Of a stretch of 64,000 nt of DNA, positions 49,235 through 56,038 are shown piece by piece (within the stretch, counting starts at the first letter, position 1; each line of letters starts with the position of its first letter). The position numbers and the translations under genes are program-made. The notes beneath the pieces were generated by a model. It saw only the letters and a program-made list of their open reading frames with translations. It had not been told where the DNA came from and searched no databases. The stretch is from Pseudoduganella umbonata (GTDB taxonomy: Bacteria > Pseudomonadota > Gammaproteobacteria > Burkholderiales > Burkholderiaceae_D). The DNA is taken from the NCBI RefSeq assembly GCF_014192225.1, contig NZ_JACHXS010000018.1, forward strand, positions 1 through 64,000, given 5' to 3'.

Positions 49235-49963
49235 ATGGCGGAAGCTGAAGTGGTGGAACAAGCGGCATTGAGCCCGGAAGTACTGGCGTTCGCGCAGCAG
49301 GTGCGCGACCTGGCGCAGAAGGCCTTCGCGGTGCTGCGCGAAACGGGCAGCCTGACGGCGCAGGGCACCGTGGGCTTCGTCGAGCGCGTGCCCGGCGAGG
49401 ACAAGGTGGTGGTGGTCAACGACCCGGGACCGTTCCGCAAGGGCGAAGTCCCGGCATTCGCGGTGGTGGGCCTGGACGGCACCACGTACCACGGCAAGGA
49501 AGGCGGCGGGAGCCGCTACCTGAAGCTGTTCCGCGAGCATGCGGACGTGACGTCGATCTCGCACGTGCATTCGCCGTCGCTGGGTGCCTGGGCGCAGACC
49601 CACCGCACGCTGCCGATCCGCTACGTGCCCACGCAGCGTTACCAGCTGGTGCGCGAGATCCCCGTGTACATCGACCGCCGCCAGCCGGAAGTCGATTTCA
49701 TCCTCGGCGAGATCGCCCGCAACCCGCACGCCAGCGCGATCCTGGAAGCGAACGGCGGTTCCACCGTGTGGGGCCGCCAGGGCCTGCAGCAACTGGCCGA
49801 ATTCATCCTGATCCTGGAAGAAGGCGCGAAGATCCAGATCGCCGCCGAGGCGATCGGCGGTTCGCGCGATTTCGGTCCGGGCGTGCTGCTGCAGCAATGG
49901 AAGATGAGCAAGCTGATCGACACGGCGCGCCAGCTGTCGCTGTTGCCGGCCAGCGATCGATAA
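49235..49963 (+). CDS. Class II aldolase/adducin-fold protein with degenerate active site
   Basis: A 242-residue class II aldolase/adducin-fold protein. The first two metal ligands are present as HVH (ISHVHSPSLG). The third expected His (NHG before the vwG segment) is replaced: the sequence reads ANGGSTVWG. The usual Ser-Glu pair before the first ligands is also not evident. It may be non-catalytic or act differently. ATG 49235 is preferred over 49223 because GGAGAAGG precedes it. The MFS gene's GTG follows the stop directly. Confidence 0.75.
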   Translation: MAEAEVVEQAALSPEVLAFAQQVRDLAQKAFAVLRETGSLTAQGTVGFVERVPGEDKVVVVNDPGPFRKGEVPAFAVVGLDGTTYHGKEGGGSRYLKLFREHADVTSISHVHSPSLGAWAQTHRTLPIRYVPTQRYQLVREIPVYIDRRQPEVDFILGEIARNPHASAILEANGGSTVWGRQGLQQLAEFILILEEGAKIQIAAEAIGGSRDFGPGVLLQQWKMSKLIDTARQLSLLPASDR

Positions 49964-51205
49964 GTGACGACGGACAGCGCGGCAGCGCGGACGCGGGATA
50001 CCGCGCCGCTGCCAACTGCCGGGACGGACGCGCACGAACTGCGCCGCTTCCTGCTGGGCTTCGTGGGCCTGACGCTGCTGTCCGGCCTGACGATCGGCAT
50101 GAACAAGGTACTGGGCACGCTGCTCGGCTTGCACCTGCATGTGAGCAACCTGGAGCTGGCCATGATCAGCAGCGCGGAAACGATCGCCATGGCGCTCGGC
50201 ACGCTGCCGGCCGGCCGCCTCCTGGGCCGCGGCGATCCGCGCTTCTGGTATGGCGGCGTGAGCCTGGCGCTGGCCGGGCTGTTCTGCGTGCTGCCCTGGC
50301 TGCCCGGCTGGCAATGGGTGGCCGTGGCGATGTTCGCCGTGGGCCTCTGCATCTCGCTGCGCATCGTGGCGATGAGCACCGTGTTCCTGAAGCGCCTGCC
50401 GGAACTGGGCCAGGGCAAGGCCGGCTGGTACAAGGGCACGCTGACCTTGGGCATCCAGTTCCTCGGGCCGCTGGCGGGTAATTACCTGATCGCCCACCTG
50501 GGCCTGCACGCCGGTTTCCTGGTATCGGCCGCCGCGTTCGCGCTGCTGGCGGTGCTGGGCTGGCAGGTGCTGCCGGCCGAACCGGTGCGCCGCCGGGCGG
50601 CTGCCGGCGAAGCGCAGTCCTGGCGGGCACTGTGGCGGATCCCGGCGGTGCGCACCACGTACTGCTTCGAGATCCTGGCCAGCTTCACCGCTTCGAGCGT
50701 GGCCGTGTTCTCGCTGCTGCTGGCGATCCGCGAGCTGCACTGGCCACGCGAGCACGCCGTGTGGCTGATGGCCGTGCAGGGCCTGTCATTCGTGGTGGTG
50801 CTGCTGTTGCTGGGCGGTGCCGTGCTGCGCAGCCCGGCCCGCGACCGCATCTACGGTGCCGCCCACCTGGCCGTGATGCTGGCGCTGCTGCTGCTGGGCA
50901 CCGTGCCGACCAGCGCGGCCTATCTCGCGGCGGCAGTGCTGCTGGGGGCGGGGCTGGGCGTCAACAATTTGGTCAATACCGACCGGATCGCCCGCGCGCC
51001 GGTCGACAAGGCCCGCGTGTCGGCGCACCTGACGCTGTTCGCCATGGGCGGCGGCAGCATCGGCGCGCTGGCCGCGGGCCGGCTGGCTGACGGCATCGGC
51101 CTGCGCAATGTCTTCCTGGCCTGGCTGCTGCCGTGGGCGGCGGCCTGGCTGGTGTTCCATGTATCTCATTTATTCCCTACCAAACGACAAGGAAAAGCAT
51201 CATGA
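49964..51205 (+). CDS. Major facilitator superfamily transporter
   Basis: A 413-residue carrier with about twelve hydrophobic helices and a short hydrophilic N-terminus. It starts with GTG immediately after the aldolase stop and ends overlapping the desulfinase start (ATGA), so the three genes are co-translated. The substrate cannot be read from sequence. In this setting it could import a small organosulfur compound or export a product. Confidence 0.82.
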   Translation: MTTDSAAARTRDTAPLPTAGTDAHELRRFLLGFVGLTLLSGLTIGMNKVLGTLLGLHLHVSNLELAMISSAETIAMALGTLPAGRLLGRGDPRFWYGGVSLALAGLFCVLPWLPGWQWVAVAMFAVGLCISLRIVAMSTVFLKRLPELGQGKAGWYKGTLTLGIQFLGPLAGNYLIAHLGLHAGFLVSAAAFALLAVLGWQVLPAEPVRRRAAAGEAQSWRALWRIPAVRTTYCFEILASFTASSVAVFSLLLAIRELHWPREHAVWLMAVQGLSFVVVLLLLGGAVLRSPARDRIYGAAHLAVMLALLLLGTVPTSAAYLAAAVLLGAGLGVNNLVNTDRIARAPVDKARVSAHLTLFAMGGGSIGALAAGRLADGIGLRNVFLAWLLPWAAAWLVFHVSHLFPTKRQGKAS

Positions 51206-52266
51206 CCGACAAGACGAACCAGCAACTCGACACGCTGTGGTACACCCGCTGCCCGGTGCCGACAGGCCTGGGCATCGCCGTCCAGAAGGGCTGGCTGGAA
51301 ACGGCCGTGGCCGCGCGCGGCACCACCTTCCGCTCGCTGCGCGAATCGGAAGACCGCGCGGTGCGGGAATCGCATTTCGACCATACGCTGCGCGACTCGG
51401 TGCGCCATGGCGGCAACATCCCCGCCGTGTGGGCACGCGCGGCGGGGCGCGAGACCCGGCTGCTGGGCCTTTCCTGGTCCGACGAGACGCAGCGCATCCT
51501 GTCATTGCCCGGCAGCGGCATCCGCACGGTGCGCGACCTGAAGGGCCGCCGCTTCGGCCTGCCGAAGTGGGTCAACGCGCAGATCGACTTCGCCCGGGCG
51601 CAGGCGCTGCGCGGGCTGGAAAACGCGCTGCGGCTGGAAGGGCTGGAAGTGGCCGACGTGGAACTGGTCGACTACGTGATCGAGCAGGGCCAGAGCGACG
51701 CGCCGGCCGAGCGGGTGGCGGGCACCAACGTGTTCGGCGGCCAGCGCCGCGGCGGCCAGTCGGCCGAACTGACGGCGCTGCTGCGCGGCGAAGTGGATGC
51801 GATCTTCCTGAAGGGTGCCAGCGCCGCGCACATCGCCCAGCTGTTCGGCCTGCACACGGTGATCGATACGGGCGTCCATCCGGACCCGCTGGTGCGCGCC
51901 AACAACGGCACGCCGCGCACGCTGACGGTGGACGCGCACCTGGCCGACGAACACCCGGAAGTGGCGGCGGATATCGTCGAGCAGGTGTTGCGGGCGGAAG
52001 CCTGGGCCCGGGCCAACCCCGACGACACGCGCCGCTTCCTGGCGCGTGAGTCGAACACCAGCGAATACTGGGTCACGGTCGCGTATGGAGAAGATGCCCA
52101 TCTGCGGCTCGATACCACGCTGTCGGAACAGAACATTGCCGGCCTGCAGGACTTCGCGGATTTCCTGCTCCGCTGGAATTTCCTGCCCGCCGCGGTCGAC
52201 GTGCGCGGCTGGATCGACGCCGGCCCATACCAGGCGGCGCTGGCGCGCCAGCAGAAGGCTGCTTGA
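51202..52266 (+). CDS. DszB-like sulfinate desulfinase candidate 2 (would be annotated ABC substrate-binding protein)
   Basis: A 354-residue SsuA/DszB-fold protein without signal peptide. YTRCPVPT gives C17 at the DszB Cys27 position. HFDH...VRHGGN gives H58 and R68 with the same 10-residue spacing and following Gly-Gly as DszB His60/Arg70. The similarity extends into the RLLGLSWSDE and IRTVRDLKGRRFGLP region (DszB has RLLGIT and DLAGRRIGV). Release of sulfite from an organic sulfinate is the best hypothesis. The start overlaps the MFS stop, ending the aldolase operon. Confidence 0.75.
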   Translation: MTDKTNQQLDTLWYTRCPVPTGLGIAVQKGWLETAVAARGTTFRSLRESEDRAVRESHFDHTLRDSVRHGGNIPAVWARAAGRETRLLGLSWSDETQRILSLPGSGIRTVRDLKGRRFGLPKWVNAQIDFARAQALRGLENALRLEGLEVADVELVDYVIEQGQSDAPAERVAGTNVFGGQRRGGQSAELTALLRGEVDAIFLKGASAAHIAQLFGLHTVIDTGVHPDPLVRANNGTPRTLTVDAHLADEHPEVAADIVEQVLRAEAWARANPDDTRRFLARESNTSEYWVTVAYGEDAHLRLDTTLSEQNIAGLQDFADFLLRWNFLPAAVDVRGWIDAGPYQAALARQQKAA

Positions 52267-52293
52267 TGTAAGGTTCCGCCCTGGGCCGGCCCG

Positions 52294-53550
52294 TTACCCT
52301 AGCGTGTCGGCCCAGATATTGGCTGCCCAGTTCTCGGCGTACGCCCCTTCCAGCGCATTCGGCTCTTTCGACAGGCCGCCGGATCCCGGCACCACCAGCA
52401 GCGTCTTCTTCGCGGCGTCATACGCGTGCACGGAAGCGACGTGGATGACGTCGCGGTCCGACACGAAGCTGTAGCAGGTGTTGGTCAGCACCGGCGCGGG
52501 ATTCGGCGCGCGGCCGGCCAGCAGGTCGACCACCGCCGCGGCGCACACCTTGGCGTGCTGGTTCGCCATGTGGGCGGACTTGGGCATCAGCGGCGCGGTC
52601 TGGATCGCGTCTCCGATCACGTGCACGTGCGGCGCCCGCGCCGATTCGAACGTGAGGAAATCGACTTCGCACCAGCGCCCGTTGACATTGGCCAGGCCGG
52701 CAGAGGAAGCGATCGCGCCGGCCCGGTGCGGCGGAATCACGTTCAGCACATCGGCCTTCACTTTCTCGCCCAGTTCGGAGATGGCGGTGCGGCCGGCGGC
52801 ATCGATTTCCACCGTGCGGAAGCCGGGCCGGTAGTCGACGATGCCGCCATAACGCTCTTTCCATATCCTCTTGAACAGGGCGCTCTTGGAGACCACGTCG
52901 TCGTTCGCGTCGAGAAGCAGCACCTTGGCACGCGGCTTGTGACGGCTGAAGTAGTGCGCCACCTGGCAGGCCCGCTCGTAGGGACCGGGCGGGCAGCGGT
53001 ATGGCGCGGGCGGCACCGTCAGCGCATACACGCCGCCGTCCGGCATCGCTTCCAGTTGGGCGCGCAGCGCGACGGTCTGCGGACCGGCCTTCCACGCATG
53101 CAGGATCGGGCCGTCGGCCGTCATGCCAGGCAGTTCGCCGAACAGGAATTCGATGCCGGGAGAAAGGATCAGCCGGTCGTAGGCCAGCCGGTTGCCGCTG
53201 GCCAGCGCCACCGTGCGTTTTCCGGTATCGATGCCGGCCGCGCTGTCCCGCACGATGCGGATTCCGTGGCGGGAAGCCAGCGCATCGTAGCCGTGGGTCA
53301 GGTCGCCGATGGTGCGCGAGCCGCCCAGCACCAGGTTCGACAGCGGGCATGAGATGAATCCCGGATTCGGCTCCACCAGCGTCACATTTACTTCTCCGCC
53401 GCTCCACAGCCGCACGTAGCGCGCCGCGGCCGCGCCGCCATAGCCGCCGCCGATGACGACCACGTGCGGCTTGGCGCGCGAGCCCACTGCGGCGCAGCCG
53501 GCCAGCATCGCTGCCGCGCCGGCCGCCTGCAACAGGTCGCGGCGCTTCAT
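52294..53550 (-). CDS. soxF: Flavocytochrome c sulfide dehydrogenase-like flavoprotein (SoxF/FccB)
   Basis: A 418-residue periplasmic FAD protein. The N-terminus has a twin-arginine-like KRRDLLQ signal with a lipobox-like LAGC. The Rossmann motif is VVIGGGYGG. The FCSD-type C-terminal flavin-binding domain and conserved Cys (YRCPPGPYERAC and NTCYSF) point to sulfide or persulfide oxidation passing electrons to a cytochrome. The monoheme cytochrome gene directly upstream overlaps by 4 bp, the usual FccAB/SoxEF pairing. It is the last gene of the ior-sox operon. Confidence 0.87.
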   Translation of the reverse strand: MKRRDLLQAAGAAAMLAGCAAVGSRAKPHVVVIGGGYGGAAAARYVRLWSGGEVNVTLVEPNPGFISCPLSNLVLGGSRTIGDLTHGYDALASRHGIRIVRDSAAGIDTGKRTVALASGNRLAYDRLILSPGIEFLFGELPGMTADGPILHAWKAGPQTVALRAQLEAMPDGGVYALTVPPAPYRCPPGPYERACQVAHYFSRHKPRAKVLLLDANDDVVSKSALFKRIWKERYGGIVDYRPGFRTVEIDAAGRTAISELGEKVKADVLNVIPPHRAGAIASSAGLANVNGRWCEVDFLTFESARAPHVHVIGDAIQTAPLMPKSAHMANQHAKVCAAAVVDLLAGRAPNPAPVLTNTCYSFVSDRDVIHVASVHAYDAAKKTLLVVPGSGGLSKEPNALEGAYAENWAANIWADTLG

Positions 53551-53855
53551 GGCCGGTCTCCCTTCTGCGCCGCGAACCAGTCGGCGATCTGCGCCAGCTG
53601 TTCGTCCGTATACCCTTTGGCAAGCTGCGTCATGATCGTGGCGGGGCGGCTGCCATCCTTGAATGCCTTCAGGCTGCCCAGCAGCGTTTCCTTCGGCTGG
53701 CCGGCCAGTGGCGGCAGCGCCGAGCCCGCGATGTTACTGCGCGTGCCATGGCAGGCGGTGCATGTGGCGGCCAGCCGCTCGCCGGCGCTCACGGGTTCTG
53801 CGGCAAGCGCCGGCGCGGACAGCAGTACCGGCATCAACAGCGTCATCATCTTCAT
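53547..53855 (-). CDS. soxE: Monoheme cytochrome c (SoxE/FccA-like)
   Basis: A 102-residue exported class I cytochrome. The signal peptide ends near ALA (residues 1-19). The heme motif is C32-TAC-H36, and the Met ligand is probably in the PATIMTQ segment. It would take electrons from the SoxF flavoprotein. The ATG overlaps the soxA stop, and its own stop overlaps the soxF start. Confidence 0.83.
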   Translation of the reverse strand: MKMMTLLMPVLLSAPALAAEPVSAGERLAATCTACHGTRSNIAGSALPPLAGQPKETLLGSLKAFKDGSRPATIMTQLAKGYTDEQLAQIADWFAAQKGDRP

Positions 53856-54613
53856 GGACGTACTCCCGGGGATTCCATCGGCATGCCTTCCGCGCGCAGG
53901 GCCAGCCACGCTTCCAGGTCGACCAGCTCTCGCGCATCGGGCGGCGGCACGGCGGCGCGCACGCCGGTCATGCAATTGCGCAGCCGCCGCTGCAGGCTGC
54001 CCATGCCCTGCCATTCGAGGCGGTAGATCGGGTACGCGTTGGCGTGGCCCTGCGGGATCGTGGCACCGGCCAGCTTGCGGCCCCAGTTGGCGTCGTGGCA
54101 CTGGGCACAGGACATGTTCAACTGGCCGATGCGCTGGCCGAACAACTGCCTGCCCCGTTCCGCCGCCGCGCGGGTACCGGCATCGCGCGGCGGCGCAACG
54201 GGCATGCCGCGCGACTGCAGCGCGATGTACGACTGCAGCGCCAGCAGTTCGTCCGTGTCCGGCTTCGATGCCGGCCTGCCCTGCTTGCCGACGCGGCATT
54301 GCTCGATGCGCTGGCCCAGCGTGATCACGCGGCCGGCACCCTTGTCGAATGCCGGGAAGCGGGCCGCCACGCCGCGCATGCTTGTCTTCGCATCGCCATG
54401 GCACGAGGCACAGCTGTTTTTCGCACCCGCGTTCCAGGCAGCCTCCCCGTTCGCTACCCATAGCATCCCGGGATTCTGCGTGTCGTCGCGCTGCATCGCA
54501 CGGGTGGATTCGCCCATGAATTGGGAACCGGACTTGCGCGCATCCTGCGCCGACGCGGCCAGCGCAACGAATGCCAGCGCCAGGCACGCAAGCGATGCAG
54601 GCGATTCCCTCAT
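53852..54613 (-). CDS. soxA: Sulfur-oxidation cytochrome SoxA
   Basis: A 253-residue diheme SoxA. The signal peptide spans about residues 1-22. Heme sites are C68-ASC-H72 and C169-AQC-H173, and a further C106 is present. The active-site Cys is C214 in RNCMTGVRA. With SoxX it attaches a sulfur substrate to the SoxY swinging arm in the periplasm. Start 54613 gives the signal peptide and overlaps soxZ by 4 bp; the longer frame to 54670 is rejected. Confidence 0.92.
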   Translation of the reverse strand: MRESPASLACLALAFVALAASAQDARKSGSQFMGESTRAMQRDDTQNPGMLWVANGEAAWNAGAKNSCASCHGDAKTSMRGVAARFPAFDKGAGRVITLGQRIEQCRVGKQGRPASKPDTDELLALQSYIALQSRGMPVAPPRDAGTRAAAERGRQLFGQRIGQLNMSCAQCHDANWGRKLAGATIPQGHANAYPIYRLEWQGMGSLQRRLRNCMTGVRAAVPPPDARELVDLEAWLALRAEGMPMESPGVRP

Positions 54614-54933
54614 GGCGTGACGGTGAGCGCCATGCGCTCCACCTGCGAAAACCCGTTGTCGCCGCTCCACGTGAATTCCAGCGTGCCGCTCACCGTCGCC
54701 ACCGTAAAAAACGCGATGTACGGATTGGCGGCAATCGCCGGATGCAGCTCGGCGGCGAACACCTGCTCGCCGTCGTACGTGCAGGTGAACCGGCGGATGA
54801 TGTCCTGCGCTACCGCCTTGCCATCGGCGCCCGGCCGATAGCCCGATTCCATCGGATGCGCGACCAGCGCGCGGATCTCGATCGCCTCGCCGGCCTTCGC
54901 GGTCTTCGGCATGTGGATCAGGGCGCGCGCCAT
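54610..54933 (-). CDS. soxZ: Sulfur-oxidation carrier partner SoxZ
   Basis: A 107-residue SoxZ, an Ig-like protein with the conserved IEIRALVAHPMESGYR start and a C-terminal FTWSGDNG segment. It forms the heterodimeric carrier with SoxY. It has no signal peptide and is presumably co-exported with SoxY via Tat. The start abuts the soxY stop. Confidence 0.93.
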   Translation of the reverse strand: MARALIHMPKTAKAGEAIEIRALVAHPMESGYRPGADGKAVAQDIIRRFTCTYDGEQVFAAELHPAIAANPYIAFFTVATVSGTLEFTWSGDNGFSQVERMALTVTP

Positions 54934-55382
54934 TACATCGCCTCCCCTTCGATGCAGGCGGCCAGCGTGACGATCACATCCACCGTCTGCTGCCAGCAGC
55001 TGCCGTCGCTCATCTTCGCCACCGCCACCAGCTTTTGCGACGTGGCCAGGCGGATGCGGGTCGAGACCTGCGCCTTGCCGGCGCGCGGGCCCAGCGAGAA
55101 TTTCACCACGTCGGTTTCCGGATTCTTTTCGTTGAAGATGGCGATGCCGGTCACGTGATCCTGGGCAGTCACCGGGCTGTCGACGCGGATCGTCACCGGC
55201 ACCGCATTACCGTTGTCGATCAGCTGGGCGATCTCGAAGGTCACGCGGCCGGCCTGTGGCAATTTGTTGCCGGTATAAGCCGAGATCGCGGATGCCATCT
55301 GCTGCGGCGTGGCGGCAGCCGGGCGCACCAGCGCCAGCAGCGTGCCGGCGGCAAGCAGTTGGCGGCGGCGGCGGTCGGTCAT
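54933..55382 (-). CDS. soxY: Sulfur-oxidation carrier SoxY with unusual C-terminus
   Basis: A 149-residue SoxY. The N-terminus DRRRRQLL is Tat-like and the central fold is normal (VRVDSPVTAQDHV-type sequence). The canonical swinging arm ends GGCGG; here the end is TLAACIEGEAM, with C143 present but the flanking Gly residues lost. The Cys could still carry a sulfur adduct. Its flexibility and fit into partner enzymes may differ. It overlaps soxX by 4 bp. Confidence 0.87.
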   Translation of the reverse strand: MTDRRRRQLLAAGTLLALVRPAAATPQQMASAISAYTGNKLPQAGRVTFEIAQLIDNGNAVPVTIRVDSPVTAQDHVTGIAIFNEKNPETDVVKFSLGPRAGKAQVSTRIRLATSQKLVAVAKMSDGSCWQQTVDVIVTLAACIEGEAM

Positions 55383-56032
55383 GGCGCATTCCCAGGAAAT
55401 GTTTCAAAATAATTGGTGTCTGTAAAATAATTGGTGTCTGTCACCGGTTTTTGGGAAATGTTCCAAAAAAACTGGTGTCTGTCACCGGTTTTGATGTCAC
55501 CGGTTTTGATGTCACCGGTTTTGATGCCGGGTGCATCCTTCAGCGTGGCCAGGTAGGCTACGACATCCTCGATTTGCTGGGCGCTCAGGATCGTCCTGCC
55601 GGCATGGGCGGGTGCCACGCGCACCAGACCTTCGGTGCGAAAGTACGAGGGCATGATGGTGGCCGGGTTCAGCCGGGCGGAGTCGGCGATGCGCAGGCGC
55701 AGTTGCGGGACGGTCCAGCGCGCGCCGGCGCCGGCCAGGTTCGGCGCCAGGTCGCCCTGGAAGCGTTCCTCGGGGATCGGCGCCGAGTGGCACAGCAGGC
55801 AGAGACCCACATGGCGGTCGGCCACGATGGCGCGGCCGCGCTGCGGGTTGCCTTCCGTGGCGCCGGGCAGCGGCGACGGGATGCCATCGGCAGTGGCAAC
55901 AGACGAGGCACAGGCCAGCACTACCGGGGACAGCCCCCTGGCCAGCGTTACCAGCCACGGGGATGCGGCAATGGTGGCGGGGTCAGCCCGCTCGGCCACC
56001 GCCGCCATGCCGGATCCCTCGCGGCCGGTCAT
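55379..56032 (-). CDS. soxX: Sulfur-oxidation cytochrome SoxX with repeat-derived tail
   Basis: A 217-residue SoxX. The heme site is C78-LLC-H82 in a typical SoxX context (GLCLLCHSAP, GDLAPNL). The likely Met ligand is M128 in IMPSY, and the core ends at about residue 168 (VAYLATLKD). The last 49 residues come from tandem DNA repeats: IKTGD three times and TDTNYF twice. These do not belong to the family. The stop still overlaps the soxY start, so coupling is kept. A signal peptide is probable within the first 48 residues. Confidence 0.87.
   Translation of the reverse strand: MTGREGSGMAAVAERADPATIAASPWLVTLARGLSPVVLACASSVATADGIPSPLPGATEGNPQRGRAIVADRHVGLCLLCHSAPIPEERFQGDLAPNLAGAGARWTVPQLRLRIADSARLNPATIMPSYFRTEGLVRVAPAHAGRTILSAQQIEDVVAYLATLKDAPGIKTGDIKTGDIKTGDRHQFFWNISQKPVTDTNYFTDTNYFETFPGNAP
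55388..55525. repeat. Composite tandem/palindromic repeats in the 3' end of soxX
   Basis: Two perfect 18-bp units (55406-55423 and 55424-55441) are followed by copies of a GGTGTCTGTCACC-type palindrome and GGAAATGTT words. Three perfect 15-bp units follow (55481-55495, 55496-55510, 55511-55525). The words resemble the short palindromic extragenic repeats of Oxalobacteraceae and recur in part at 59566-59610. Unit lengths keep the soxX frame open. Confidence 0.85.
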
Positions 56033-56038
56033 GACTGC

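Noticed and set aside
55406..55525. Repeats in soxX considered as a CRISPR or a phage attachment site
   Set aside because: No unique spacers, no cas genes, no integrase; the units are direct tandem copies of palindrome fragments.
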